Below are positions 10,448 to 23,298 of a stretch of 64,000 nt of DNA, piece after piece. This DNA comes from Pictodentalium vernedei. Taxonomy: Eukaryota; Mollusca; Scaphopoda; Dentaliida; Dentaliidae. A program made the translations under genes and the position numbers. The stretch's first letter is position 1, and each line of letters opens with the position of its first letter. A model generated the notes under the pieces. The model had not been told where the DNA came from, did no database searches, and worked only from the letters and a program-made list of their open reading frames with translations. The stretch spans positions 541,034,971-541,098,970 of the forward strand of contig CM062297.1 of the NCBI GenBank assembly GCA_031216915.1. The letters are read 5' to 3'.

Positions 10448-12989
10448 AGCTCACCTGACTGAAAGTCAGGGTGAGCTTTTCTTATTACTCTTCGTCCGTC
10501 GTCCGTCGTCTGCCGTCCGTCGTCCTGCGTGAAGGTGGTGTTTGAGCCTCTTTCTCCTAAACCACTGGCCACATTTTAATTAAATTTCATGTAAGTAGTG
10601 GTTATATAGGGGCATTTTGATTTTTATCCAAAATAGGTTTTGGCTCATATTGAGCTGAGGTGTGGGGAAAAAATGGCCAAATTTTTTGAAAATCTTCTTC
10701 TAATGAACCACCAGTAGCAGAGACTTGATATGTGGTATACAGAGTCCTTTTGAGGTTTAGAATCAAGTTTGTTCAAGTGAAGTTTGTCGGGCATTATTTG
10801 CCTTCGTTATGGGAGGGGCAAAAATTTTGGCCACGCCTAAAATTTCTATTTTCAGAACCGTCAGGTCGATTTGAACCAAATTTGATATGAGATGATAATG
10901 GGTCATAGGTAGTTGATTGATGCAAAAAAAAATTTTCTCGTTGCCCCGTGGGAACCTCGGGAGCTAAAAATAGGAAAAAACTTAAAACTGCCATATCTCC
11001 AAAACTACACGGCACAGAGAATTCTCATTTTATATAAAGCTTATTTTTATCCATTAGAATAGAATGGTTAAAAAAAATCTCTATCGGTTTGATCACAAGG
11101 TACTTTTTTCAGGACTTTGAAAAAGTGCTGAGTCAGCACTTTTTGACACTGTAGGCAATGGGAAAAAGATTAAAAAATCTTCTCCAGATCCAGCAGGCAG
11201 AATCTTTTGATATTTGGTATGCAACATTGTAGGGTAGATCTGATTCAAGTTTGTTCAAATCGGCCCCTGGGTTCATATTTGGGCTCAGTATAGGAGCCCG
11301 ATTTCGAACTTAGTGCATTTCAGGCAAATGTCTTAAAAAATCTCTTCTCCAGATCCAGCAGGCAGAATCTTTTGATATTTGGCATGCAACATTGTGGGGT
11401 GGATCTGATTCAAGTTTGTTCAAATCGGCTCCCTGGATTCATATTTGGGCTCACTATAGAAGCCTGAATTCGAACTTAGTGCATTTCAGGCAAATTTCTT
11501 AAAAAATCTTCTTCTCCAGATCGAGCGGGCAGAATCTTTTGATATTTGGCATGCAACATTGTGGGGTGGATCTGATTCAAGTTTGTTCAAATCCGCCCCC
11601 TTGATTCATATTTGGGCTCACTATAGAAGCCCGAATTCGAACTTGATGCATTTCAGGCAAATTTCTTAAAAAACTTCTTCTCCAGATCCAGCAGGCAGAA
11701 TCTTTTGATATTTGGTATGCAACATTGTGGGGTTGATCTGATTCAAGTTTGTTCAAATCGGCCCCCTGGGTTTATATTTGGGCTCAGTATAGAAGCTCGA
11801 ATTCAAACTTAGTGCATTTCAGGCAAATTTCTTGAAAAATCTTCTTCTCCAGATCCAGCTGACAGAATCTTTTGATATTTGGTATGCAACATTGTGGGGT
11901 GGATCTGATTCAAGTTTGTTCAAATCGGCCCCCTGGATTCATATTTGGGCTCACTATAGAAGCTCGAATTCGAACTTAGTGCATTTCAGGCAAATTTCTT
12001 CAAAAATCTTCTTCCCCAGATCCAGCTGGCAGAATCTTTTGATATTTGGTATGCAACATTGTGGGGTGGATCTAATTCAAGTTTGTTCAAATCGGCTCCC
12101 TGGGTTTATATTTGGGCTCAGTATAGAAGCTTGAATTCGAACTTAGTGCATTTCAGGCAAATTTCTTAAAAAAATTCTTCTCCAGATCCAGCAGGCAGAA
12201 TCTTTTGATATTTGGTATGCAACATTGAGGGGTGGATCTGATTCAAGTTTGTTCAAATCGGCCCCCTGGATTCATATTTGGGCTCAGTATAGAAGCTCGA
12301 ATTCGAACTTAGTGCATTTCAGGCAAATTTCTTTGAAAATCTTTTTCTCAAGATCCAGCAGGCAGAATCTTTTGATATTGGGTATGAACCATGCTTAGGG
12401 GGGTGAGATTCAAGTTTGTTCAAGCCAAGTCCCTTGGATCATATTTGGGCTCACTATGGTAGCCCTAATTATAACTTAGTTCAAAATGAGGAATTTTCTT
12501 TAAAAATCTTCTTCAGATCCAGCAGTTGGAATGTTTTGATATTGGGGGGGGGGGGGGGGGGGGGGAGATTCAACTTTGTTCAAGCCATGTCCCTAGATCC
12601 ATATTTGGACTCACTGTGGGAGCTTGAATTGTAACTTAGTTCAAAATGAGGAATTTTCTTTAAAAAGTTTCTTCTTCAGATCCAGCAGTCGGTATGTTTT
12701 GATATTTGGTGTGTAGCATCCTTAGGGGGGTGAGATTCAAGTCTGTTAAAGCCAAGTCCCTGGGTTCATATATGGGCTCCCTGTGGGAGCCCGAATTATA
12801 ACTTAGTTCAATATGAGGAATATTCTTTAAAAATCTTCTTTTTTTTTAGATCCACTGGTCAGAATCTTTGGATATTTGGTTTCAGCTTTTCTTAGGAGGA
12901 GCAGATGCAACTTGTTGAAATCAATTCTCTGGGTTGATATTTAGGCTACCATGTCAGGTGGGCGCCCTCAGGCCCCTTGGGGCCTCTTG
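10448..12989 (+). mobile_element. Pearl-like non-autonomous element, family 2, copy 1
   Basis: Begins with a hairpin (agctcacctgact, loop, agtcagggtgagct), then a cgtccgtcgtc-rich stretch and a unique left segment. A tandem array of about 166-bp units follows, and the end is gccccttggggcctcttg. It is inserted into a T-run of the surrounding element with T's on both sides. The architecture (left segment, ~160-bp core repeats, right segment) resembles the oyster 'pearl' elements related to Helentron-like transposons. That assignment is an inference. It encodes nothing recognisable. Confidence 0.65.
11180..12900. repeat. Tandem array, ~166-bp unit
   Basis: The phrase agatccagcaggcagaatc recurs at about 11186, 11351, 11518 and 11684 and on to the end, giving a 165-167 bp period and roughly ten units. 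Units decay toward the right, where one site has become a G22 run (12544-12565). The same core unit forms the arrays at 17290-19200, 20870-22440 and 37190-37503. Confidence 0.9.
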
Positions 12990-13322
12990 TTTTTTGATCT
13001 GATGTATTTTTATTTTGTAAAAAATAAATTTATGAAAGCCTTTCCTAATTCTTATTTATGATTTAATATCTGGCCTCACGATTCATATTCTTAATCATAA
13101 ACATTTCTAAAAGAAAAAAATGCTTTTATATCCAATGATTCTATGTTAAATTGATATATAATAAATGCAGAAATATAGACTTTCCAAAGCCATCACATAA
13201 ACCACATTAATCATTTGATGCCTAGTTAATGATTTATATTAACTAAATATTAGGCATGTTTCATTGGAACGACATTATCAAGCGCGAATGTAGGTGAGCG
13301 TTGGGATGTAACTTCCTTCTTG

Positions 13323-13910
13323 TTAACCTTATACTGTCTATATTTTGCTGGGAATTTCTTGTTTTGGGAGTAAATCCTAGTCATTTTCAGTTGTCAGAGT
13401 TTGCATTTTGGTCAAGATTGTTGTCTCCAGTCCTTCAATTGCAGGTTAGTTTATGTTTTCAGATGTAGTTTGGGGTCATGATCACTCCTATCAACCTTCA
13501 TGGTCTAGGTATAAATATTTTTCAATATTTTTAACATTTTTCTGCCCAAATTGTCTTAGTTTCTAGTTAAAAGAATTTCTGTTTAACTCATCTGTTGTAC
13601 ATTATGTAAGAGTTTATGTTTAGCTCAATTAATTTGAATCCCAAAGCTGAAAAGCTTTTATATTGCAGTTATGCACTGTTTGGGCACTATCCCATCAGTG
13701 TTTAACGATCACTCTGTCTATATTTTCTGGGAATTCTGTTTTTTGGAGAAAATCTTAGTTTTTTTCAGTTGTCAAAATTTGTGTTTGGGTCAGCATAAAT
13801 ACTTCAAGTCCTTCAGGTCAGTTGACCCTTTACCTAACACAGTAATGACATTATTTTTAAAAAGTAAATTAAATTTCACATTTTTCGAAAGCATATTTCA
13901 CAATTTTTAT
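13323..13910. other. Older repeat unit, no gene
   Basis: Continues the older element interrupted at 8556: ttatactgtctatattttgctggg, 'cagttgtcagagtttgcattttgg' and so on. The unit repeats partly at about 13640-13800, 15930-16260 and 19280-19800. Nothing coding is seen. Confidence 0.5.
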
Positions 13911-15760
13911 ACCCAACCTATGTATGGTATACATAATGCCGGCATCCGGGGTGGCCATCCGTCGTTCATCCATCCTTTGGATGTCCATCTGTCTGGCCAT
14001 CCATCTGTCCGTCTGTCCAGCCGGCGTCCGTATCCATTTCTTTGGCATTCGATAACTTGAAAAATATTGCTTGGATTGTCTAGTTACTTTATATTTGTGT
14101 TCAGGTTACTGATTTACCAAGCTGTATAGTTTTTGGTTGTAAATCTGATAATTTGATCCCAAGATATTAACCCTTTATCCTTCAAATTGAAAATTCCTCC
14201 AATCCCTTTGGCGTTCAATAACTTGAAAAATATTGCTTGGATTGTCTAGTTACTTTATATTTGTGTTCAGGTTACTGATTTGCCGAGCTGTATAGTTTTT
14301 GGTGTAAATCTGATGATTTGATCCCAAGATATTAACCTTTTATCCTTCAAATTGCAAATTCCTCCAATCCCTTTGGCATTCGATAACTTGAAAAATATTG
14401 CTTGGATTGTCAAGTTACTTTATATTTGTGTTCAGGTTACTGATGTGCCGAGCTGTATAGTATTTGGTGTAAATCTGTTATTTTGATCCTGAGATATTAA
14501 CCCTTTATCCTTCAAATTGAAAATTTCTCCAATCCCTTTGGCATTCGATAACTTGAAAAATATTGCTTGGATTGTCAAGTCACTTTATATTTGTGTTCAG
14601 GTTATTGATGTGCCGAGCTGTATAATTTTTGGTGTAAATCTGATAATTTGATCCTGAGATATGAACCCTTTATCCTTCAAATTGAAAATTCCTCCAATCC
14701 CTTTGGCATTCGATAACTTGAAAAATATTACTTGGATTGTCTAGTTACTTTATATTTGTGTTCAGGTTACTGATTTGCCAAGCTGTATAGTTTTTGGTGT
14801 AAATCTGATGATTTGATCACGAGATATTAACCCTTTATCCTTCAAATTGAAAATTCCTCCAATCCCTTTGGCATTCGATAACTTGAAAAATATTGCTTGG
14901 ATTGTCTAGTTACTTTATATTTGTGTTCAGGTTACTGATTTGCCAAGCTGTATAGTTTTTGGTGTAAATCTGATGATTTGATCACGAGATATTAACCCTT
15001 TATCCATCAAATTGAAAATTCCTCCAATCCCTTTGGCATTCGATAACTTGAAAAATATTGCTTGGATTGTCTAGTTACTTTATATTTGTATTCAGGTTAC
15101 TGATTTGCCAAGCTGTATAGTTTTTGGTGTAAATCTGATGATTTGATCTCGGGATATTAACCCTTTACCCTTCAAATTGAAAATTCCTCCAATCCCTTTG
15201 GCATTCGATAACTTGAAAAATATTGCTCGGATTATCAAGTTACTTCATATTTGTGTTCAGGTTACTGATGTGCTGAGCTGTATAGATTTTGGTGTAAATC
15301 TGTTATTTTGATCCTGAGATATTAACCCTTTATCCTTCAAATTGAAAATTTCTCCAATCCTTTTGGCATTCGATAACTTGAAAAATATTGCTTGGATTGT
15401 CAAGTTACTTTATATTTGTGTTCAGGTTACTGATATGCCGAGCTATATAGTTTTTGGTGTAAATTTGATAATTTGATCCTGAGATATTAACCCTTTATCC
15501 TTCAAATTGAAAATTCCTCCAATCCCTTTGGCATGAGATAACTCAAAAAATATCAATCCGATTGTCATGTTACTTTATATATGTATTCAGGTTACTGATG
15601 TGCTGTGCTGTATAGTTTTTTGTGTAAATCTGATAATTTGATCCGGAGATATTAACCCTTTATCCATCAAATTAGACACTCCTCCAATCCATTTCTATAT
15701 GTACCCATACCATGTATGGTCTACATAATGTCGGCATCAGTGGTGGCCCTCCGTCATACA
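13911..15760. repeat. Second tandem array, ~165-bp unit, with palindromic flanks
   Basis: About ten units of 165 bp marked by ccctttggcattcgataac (14204, 14369, 14534, 14699 and on). The unit is unrelated in sequence to the 166-bp array to its left. The left flank has ctatgtatggtatacataatg followed by a ccatccgtc/ctgtccgtc-rich stretch. A similar phrase (ccataccatgtatggtctac) recurs after the array near 15708. The layout mirrors the pearl-like elements, so this may be a third family of the same type. Confidence 0.8.
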
Positions 15761-15825
15761 GCTTTCTACTAGTTGTGCGTATGGGTACACATCTGACGAT
15801 TTCATCAGCCTATTTTTCAGTAAAA

Positions 15826-15894
15826 CCATACAAATATGAATATCATTAGAACCAGCCCAACGAGCTGGTTCTAATGATATCCATATTTATATGG
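15826..15894. repeat. Inverted repeat, ~32-bp arms
   Basis: ccatacaaatatgaatatc with attagaaccagc pairs with gctggttctaat and gatatccatatttatatgg around a short cca/acga loop. There are a few mismatches. It lies just right of the second tandem array and may be its terminal structure. Confidence 0.75.
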
Positions 15895-16262
15895 TATATT
15901 TGAGAAACTTCCAAGATATTTTAGACTGTGGTAGGCGTATTCTGGTAAATTTTCTGGCCATTTTTGGCCTCTATGTTAAGTAAAGGGTTAATGCTTTCAG
16001 ATGTTGTTTTGGCCACTGTTCACTTCTACTAACCTTCATAGTCCAGGTATGGATGTATTGTGGGGGGGGGGAGGGGTTGTCAATTTTTAACATTTTTTTG
16101 CCAAACATTACTTAGTTTCTATTTGTAAGAATATCTGTTTAGCTCAGCCGTTGTACATGTATATTTTGTAAGAGTTTAAGTTTAGCTACATTACTTTGGA
16201 TCCTATGGCTGCAATGCCTTTTTATTGCAGTTATGTATTATTTAGGACTATTTCAACACTGT

Positions 16263-16511
16263 TTAACTCTTTGCCTGCTGCCTCCGGATATTCCTGCCCA
16301 GGACACTATTTCTCTTGCCACTGAAATAAGAATAATTTGGGTACATTGAACCAAATTTTCTCTCTGCAAATGGCATGGATTTTTTAACTAATAATTTCTT
16401 GAGCTAAATTTAGTTGAATTTTTCATCAAATCTAGTCATGACTGCTTTTCATCAGCCATGACTAGGTTTGATGAAAAATGGTTTGAAAATATTCAGCGTG
16501 TTACGAGTTAA
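16263..16511 (+). mobile_element. TTAA-flanked MITE, complete copy
   Basis: About 249 bp, starting TTAACTCTTTGCCTGCTG and ending CGTGTTACGAGTTAA. It has imperfect inverted ends and a central hairpin (catcaaatctagtcatgact / agccatgactaggtttgatg). A second copy in the opposite direction is split by DIRS copy A (23071-23093 and 30275-30501). TTAA duplications suggest piggyBac-type mobilisation; this is an inference. Confidence 0.65.
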
Positions 16512-16550
16512 TGTTTATACTGTGTAAATTTTGCTGGTAATTGCTTTTTT

Positions 16551-19275
16551 AGCTCACCTGACTTTCAGTCAGGAGAGCTATAGTGATCACTCACCGTCCG
16601 TCGTCTGGCGTCCGTCGTCTGGCGTCCGTCGTCCGTCGTCCGTGAACATGGTGTTTGCGTCTTCTCCTCCCAAACCGCTGAACCAATTTAATTGATATTT
16701 GAGATAATAGTTTGTTATGACATCGCAATTTGATTTTGTTCAAATCAAGTTGCCCCGCCCGTGGGTAGGGCCACACCCAAAAAGTGAGCTGAAATCTTAA
16801 AAAATCTTCTCATGAACCAGCAGGAGCAGAGACTTGATATTTGGTGTGCAGCTTCCTTTTGAGGTGTAGACTCAGATTTGTTCAAGAGAAGTTTGTGGGG
16901 CTATACTTGGCGTCGTTATGGGAGGGGCAAAATTTTTGGCCCCGCCCGAAATTTCTATTTTCCAAACCGAGAGGCTGGTTTGAACCAAATTTTATGTGAG
17001 GGCTTATTGGGTCATAAGTACCTAATTTATGCTGATTTTTTTTCCCCGTAGCCCCATGGGAACCGCAGGAGCTAAAAATAGAAAAAAATTAAAACGCCCA
17101 TATCTCCAAAACTGCACGGCACCGAGAATTTTTATTTGGTGTGAAGCTTCCTTAGGACCAACAGAAAGAATTGGTAAAAAAAAATTGCCATCGGTTTTAT
17201 CATAGGGTGCAGTTTCGGGACTTTTGAAAAAGTGCTGAGTCAGCATTTTTTAACACTGTAGGCAATGGGAAAAACATTAAAAAATCTTCTTCTGCAGATC
17301 CAGCAGGCAAAATCTTTTGATATTTGGTATGCAACATTGGAGGGTGGATCTGATTCAAGTTTGTTCAAATCGGCCCCCTGGGTTCATATTTGGGCTCAGT
17401 ATAGGAGCCCGATTTCGAACTTAGTGCATTTCAGGCAAATTTCTTAAAAAATCTTCTTCTCCAGATCCAGCAGGCAGAATCTTTTGATATTTGGTATGCA
17501 ACATTGTGGGGTGGATCTGATTCAAGTTTGTTCAAATCGGCCCCCTGGGTTTATATTTGGGCTCAGTATAGGAGCCCAAATTTGAACTTACTGCATTTCA
17601 GGCAAATTTCTTTGAAAATCTTCTTCTCCAGATCCAGCAGGCAGAATCTTTTGATATTTGGTATGCAACATTGTGGGGTGGATCTGATTCAAGTTTGTTC
17701 AAATCGGCCCCTTGGGTTTATATTTGGGCTCAGTATAGGAGCCCAAATTTGAACTTAGTGCATTTCAGGCAAATTTCTTTGAAAATCTTCTTCTCAAGAT
17801 CCAGCAGGCAGAATCTTTTGATATTGGGTATGCAACATTGTGGGGTGGATCTGATTCAAGTTTGTTCAAATCGGCTCCCTGGGTTTATATTTGGGCTCAG
17901 TATAGGAGCCCAAATTTGAACTTAGTGCTTTTCAGGCAAATTTCTTAAAAAATCTTCTTCTCCAGATCCAGCAGGCAGAATCTTTTAATATTTGGTATGC
18001 AACATTGTGGGGTGGATCTGATTCTATTTTGTTCAAATCGGCTCCCTGGGTTTATATTTGGGCTCAGTATAGGAGCCCAAATTTGAACTTAGTGCTTTTC
18101 AGGCAAATTTCTTAAAAAATCTCCTTCTCCAGATCCTGCAGGCAGAATCTTTTGATATTTGGTATGCAACATTGTGGGGTGGATCTGATTCCAGTTTGTT
18201 CAAATCAGCCACCTGGATTCATATTTGGGCTCACGATAGAAGCCCAAATTTGAACTTAGTGCATTTCAGGCAAATTTCTTTGAAAATCTTTTTCTCAAGA
18301 TCCAGCAGGCAGAATCTTTTGATATTTGGTATGCAGCATCCTTAGGGGGGTGAGATTCAAGTTTGTTCAAGCCATGTCCCTAGGTCCATATTTGGGCTCA
18401 CTGTGGGAGCTTGAATTGTAACTTTGTTCGAAATGAGGAATTTTCTTAAAAAATCTTCTTCTTCAGATCCAGCAGTCCGAATGGTTTGATATGTGGTGAG
18501 TAGCATCCTTAGGGGGGAGGGGGGGGGGGGATTCAAGTGTGTTAAAGCCAAGTCCATGGGTCCATATGTGGGCTCCCTGTGGGAGCCCAAATTATAACTT
18601 AGTCAATATGAGGAATTTTTCTTTAAAAATCTTCTTCTTCAGATTCAGCAGTTGGAATTTTTTGATATTTGGCATGGAGCAACCTTGGGGGCTGAGATTC
18701 AAGTTTGTTCAAGCCAAGTCCCTTGGTTCATATTTGGGCTCACTATGGGAGCCTGAATGACAACTTAGTTCAAAATGAGGAATTTTCTTTAAAAATCTTC
18801 AGATCCAGCAGATGAATGCTTTTGATATTTTTTATGCAGCATCCTTAGTGGGGTAAGATTCAAGTTTGTTCAAGCCATGTCCCTAGGTCCATATTTGGGC
18901 TGATTGTGGGAGCTCGAATTGTAACTTGGTTCAAAATGAGGAATTTTCTTTAAAAATCTTCTTCTTCAGATCCAGCAGTCGGAATGTAATGATATTTGGT
19001 GTGCAGAATCCTTAGGGGTGTGAGATTCAGGTTTGTTAAAGCCAAGTCCCTGGGTTCATATATGGGCTCCCTGTGGGAGCCCGAATTATGACTTAGTTCA
19101 GTATGAGGAATATTCTTTAAAAATCTTTTTTTAGATCCACTGGTCAGAATATTTGGATATTTGGTTTCAGCTTTTCTTAGGAGGAGCAGATGCAACTTGT
19201 GGAAATCAATTCTCTGGGTTGATATTTAGGCTACCATGTCAGGTGAGCGCCCTCAGGCCCCCTGGGGCCTCTTGT
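16551..19275 (+). mobile_element. Pearl-like non-autonomous element, family 2, copy 2
   Basis: Starts agctcacctgactttcagtcagg and runs through the cgtccgtcgtctgg stretch and a left segment. From about 17290 to 19200 it carries a tandem array of the ~166-bp unit, ending in gccccctggggcctcttg. It lies in a T-run of the older surrounding repeat, which continues after 19276. It has no coding function. Units in the right half differ as a group from the left half (caagtccctgggttcatat against aaatcggccccctggg). Confidence 0.7.
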
Positions 19276-20161
19276 CATGGTCTTTTTGTGGATTAAATCT
19301 TTGTGATTTTAGTTATCAGAATTTAATATTTTGGTCCACATTGATGCTTAATGTCCTCCTATTGCAAATCAGTTAATGTTTTAAGATGTGGTTTTGGGTC
19401 GTGATCATTTCTGTTAACCTTTATAGTTGAGATATAGATTATTTTTTTCAATATTTTCAAGAAATGTAACTTGGTTTCTGGTTGTAAGAATTTCTGTTTA
19501 GCTCATCTTATCTACATTTCATAAGAGTTTAGGTTTGGCTCTTGTTTTTTGACTCCCATTGCCTTCCCATGGCCTTCATATTGCATTTGTGCCTTGTTTA
19601 GGACTTTCACAACAGTATATAGCCCTTATGCTATGTACTTTTTGTGGATTTTTTCCCCCTTTTTTCAGTACACATTGTAGTCATTTTAAGGTGTAAGAAT
19701 TTTGGTTTAAGTCAGTTACTTTGAATCACATGGGCCCCTATGACTTTCATATTGCATTTGTGCATTGTTTTTTAAAATTCTCAGTAAAAAAATAGTTATA
19801 GGCAGATTTTATTTTCATTTATTTTGCTGGTGATATTGAACTTGCTTGATACACTTATCTGAAGTTTGGTGAAGTAACTATCAAAGCAGAATGTAGGTGA
19901 GCTTTTGTTAAATTAGCATCCCTCTTGTTTTTCTTGTTTTTTTTGCCGGGGTGAGGGATGGTTGTTGATTTGTATCTTGAAGCAGGTGGTGATATAGGAC
20001 AGTTGGTTGAGGTGAACACAGAATATTAGAACCTTCTCTATATTGCTAAGGATTTTTTTCTGAACCTGAATGTCAATATGCAAATTATAGAGGTGGGTCA
20101 TGTTGAGGTAGAGATGTTTGATCCTTTTCCCCTTATTCAGAAAAAAAACATTGAGCTCCTT
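19276..20161. other. End of the older outer element and unique spacer
   Basis: To 19926 the outer repeat continues and ends gaatgtaggtgagc ... gcatccctcttg, the same right end as family 1. This suggests one very old family-1 relative spanning about 8160-19926 that absorbed the nested elements. From 19927 to 20161 I see nothing recognisable. Confidence 0.45.
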
Positions 20162-22652
20162 AGCTCACGTGACTGAAAGTCAGGATGAGCTATAGTGATC
20201 ACTCACCGTCTGTCGTCTGGCATTCGGCATCCGTGAACATGGTGTTTGCACCTTTTCCTCCAAAACTGCTGAACTGATTTCAGTTAAATTTGAGGTGATT
20301 GCTTGTCCTGACTTTGCATTTAATTTTTGTTCAAATCAACTTGTCCAGCCCCATTGGGAGGGGTGGGGGAAAATGCTCCAAATTTTTTTTTAAATCTTCT
20401 CATGAACCAGAGGGTATAATGACTTGATACTTGGTATGGAGCTTCCTTTTGAGGTGTATAATCAAGTTTGTTCAAATGAAGTTTGTGGAGCAATATTTGC
20501 CTTTGTAAAGGGAGGGGTAAGATTTTTGGCCCTGCCCAAAATTACTATTTTCTGACCTGATGGTCTGATTTGAATGAAATTTGGTATGTGGTATTATTGA
20601 GTCATAAGTACTTGATTCATGCTAATAAAAAAATTCCTGTGTTCCCGAGGGAACCCCAGAAGCTAAAAAATAGAAACATTTTCCAATGCCTATGTTTCCC
20701 AAGCCACATGGAACAGAGAGCTGTTATTTGTTTGGTATGAAGCATCCTTAGCCTTAAGACCAGTAGAATGGATTGGTAAAAAAGTTTCGTCCAGCTGTTC
20801 TGTAAGGTGGGGGGGGGGGGGGGGGGGGGGCATTGAAAAAATGCTGGGCATATTTGCAAAATGTCTTCTCCAAAACCACTGATCAGAATCTTTGATATTT
20901 GGTATACAGCATCCATAGTGGAGTCAGATACAAGTTTGTTAAAATTAAGCTCCTTGGTTCATATTTGGCCATATTTTAACTTGGTGCAATATGAGAAGTA
21001 CTATGGGGAATAATTTTTAAAAATCTTCTTCAGAACCACTGGTCAGAATCTTTTAATGTTGGGTAAACATTGTTATGAGGGTCAGATTCAAGATATTGTT
21101 CAAATCAAGTCCCTCAGTTAATATTTGGAGTTCCTCTGGGAGGCCTGGGGGCCCAAATTTTAACTTAGTGCAGTATGGGGGATAATCTTTAAAAATCTTC
21201 TTCTTGAGATCCACCAGTCAGAATCTTTTGATATTTGGTATACAGTTAGATCTAAGCTTGTTCAAACTAAGTCCCTGGGTGAATATTTGAACTCCTTATT
21301 GGAGCCTGAATTATCACGTAGTCCAATATTAGGAATAATCTTTAAAACTCTTCTCCAGAACCACTGTTCAGAATCTTTTGATATATGGCATACAAAATCC
21401 TTACAGCGGTCAGTATCAAGTTAGTTCAAATCAAATCCATCGGTTATAAATTGGGCTCTCTATGGGAGCCCAAATTTTAACTTAGTGCAATATGGTGAAT
21501 AATCTTTAAAAATCTTCTTTTTTGGATCCACTACTCAGAATCTATTGATATTGAGTATACAGTATTCTTATGGGGGTCTGATTCAAGTTTGTCCAAAGCA
21601 AGTCACTCAGTTAATATTGGGACTCCCTAATTTTAACTTCGTGCAATATGGGGAATAATCTTCAAAAATCTTCTTCTTCAGATCCACCAGTCAGAATCTT
21701 TTGATATTTGGTGTACAGCATCCTTAGGGAGGTTAGATCTAATTTTGTGCAAACCAAGTCCCTGGGCTAATATTTGGGATCCCTATTGGAGCCTGAATTT
21801 TAACTTAGAGAGGACTAATCTTTGAAACTCGTCTTCTCCAGAAACATCAATCAGAATATTTTAATATATGGCATACAGAATCCATACAGGGGTCAAATTC
21901 AATTTTTTCAACTCAAGTCCATTAGTTAATAACTGGGTTCTCTAAGGCAGCCTGAATTTGGACTTAGTGCATTAATGTAATCTGAGGAATAATCTTTAAA
22001 AATCATCTTCTTCTTCTTCAGATCCACCAGTCAGAATCTTTTGATATTTGGTATACAGCATCCTTAGGGAGGTCAGATCTAAGTTTATTCAAATCAAGTT
22101 TCTGAGTTAATATTTGGGCTCCTTGTTGGATCCCAAATTTTAACTTAGTCTAATATGAGGTATAATCTTTAAAAATCTGCTTCTTGAGATACAATCAGAA
22201 TTTTTTTTGTATTTAGTATACTGTTTCCTTAGAGGGTTCTGATTCAATTTGTTCAAATAAAGTCCCTGGGTTGATATTTGTGTTCCCTATGGGGGAGGTG
22301 GGGAGGAAGTTTAAACATTGTGCAGAATTAGTAATGTTCTCAAAATCTTCTCAAACCACCAGTCAGAAACTTTTGATATTTGGTATACAACATTTTTCAA
22401 GTTTGTTCAAGATTAGTCCCTAGGTTGATATTTGGACTCCCAAGTTTTGCATTACTGAAAATCTGGGCATTATGTCTGTGGTAACATCACAGTACATGTA
22501 CTAGAAAAAAAAACATCCTGCATGGACAGCAGAGTTATAAATAATTAAATAACTTCATTCCTATGTTGTGTAAACTAGCCATAGATGCTAATTAAATCCT
22601 TCTTTAAACAATTTTGGTCAGGTGAGCTCCTCAGGCTCTATGGGGCCTCTTA
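20162..22652 (+). mobile_element. Pearl-like non-autonomous element, family 2, copy 3 (oldest)
   Basis: Starts agctcacgtgactgaaagtc, has the left segment and a diverged core array (units with 'aaccactggtcagaatctttgatatttggtatac'), and ends caggtgagctcctcaggctc ... ggggcctctta. A G22 run lies at 20809-20830. Higher divergence between units than in the other copies suggests it is older. It lies just upstream of host exon 22793. Confidence 0.65.
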
Positions 22653-22792
22653 TTTCAGAAGTATAGTCAGTATGTTGACTATGAAAGAACAAAAGCATGA
22701 ATTAAGACTTTTTATGTCTATCTAACTTATGTAACCATTAGCTTTAAAAATTGGATGAAAATGTACTTACGTTGTCTCTTTTTTGTACACAG

Positions 22793-22862
22793 TGGCAATT
22801 CTTAGAAAGAGATGAAGGAGAACAAGACACTGAAAATGATGTAACATGGATGCAAGATGAAG
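22793..22862 (+). CDS. C2orf81: Host gene exon (C2orf81/DUF4639-like), first visible
   Basis: The acceptor tttttttgtacacag precedes TGG. The exon reads WQFLERDEGEQDTENDVTWM and then QDE, with one base (G) left before a strong donor, gtaagaat. Phase 1 at the donor is completed by the first two bases of the exon at 44891, restoring Glu. From memory, vertebrate C2orf81 has a similar string (R-D-E-G-E, then T-W, then E-D-E-E-P and D-S-W-A-Q-G-S-V-P). The biochemical role of that family is unknown. The preceding exon is not found in this window. Exon status is well supported by phase and frame; the name is less certain. Confidence 0.75.
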
Positions 22863-23093
22863 GTAAGAATGTGTCACAAGTTGAAGGACATTTTATATCT
22901 CAAACGTTTCCTACTGAAGTCATTAAATATAATGGAGTATTTTATTTCATTCCTTGATAACCATTGACTCTACTTAATATCAATTGAAATAAAAATGACT
23001 GTCAGACTATTGAAAAATGTAGCTGTGTTAGGCAAGTTGCGATCTACTTGAACTGCCTCTGTCAAATGTATTAACTCTTAACCCGCTGAGTAT

Positions 23094-23298
23094 ATTTTTA
23101 TACTGTACCAATGACCCAGACTTAGCTGGTGCTAATCTCCTTAATTCAGGGCCAAACACAAATTTTGCCCCCCCAATCCCCAGAATTTGCATCAAAAACC
23201 GAAATATACATGTCCTATATGGCCCTCCATACATCGACTCCTCTGCGCATGCGCAGTGTCGAGGAAGTCCCGAAATTGGCGCCAATTATCATTCTTAG
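23094..23298 (+). repeat. Left inverted terminal repeat of copy A
   Basis: Reverse complement of 30047 to about 30230. Landmarks are the first bases atttttatactgtacc, then a tract of gccccccc and the palindromic ctgcgcatgcgcag. Copies B, C and D start the same way. Confidence 0.9.

Larger units (their letters stand above)
8556..13322 (+). mobile_element. Non-autonomous hairpin-ended element, family 1, copy 2
   Basis: Same hairpin start as at 5390 and same end (gaatgtaggtgagcgttggga ... cttg). The internal unit is partly duplicated: 8650-9345 and again from 9346. A second, different hairpin element (10448-12989) sits inside a T-run. When that is removed, the sequence continues as in copy 1 (ttttgatctgatgta). 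No open frames of substance. Confidence 0.7.

Noticed and set aside
11180..19200. Regular repeats with spacing that could be mistaken for CRISPR or satellite genes
   Set aside because: The whole ~166-bp unit repeats without unique spacers, and the context is a eukaryotic transposon with hairpin ends. Open frames inside (for example 17504-17752) are by-products of the repeat.
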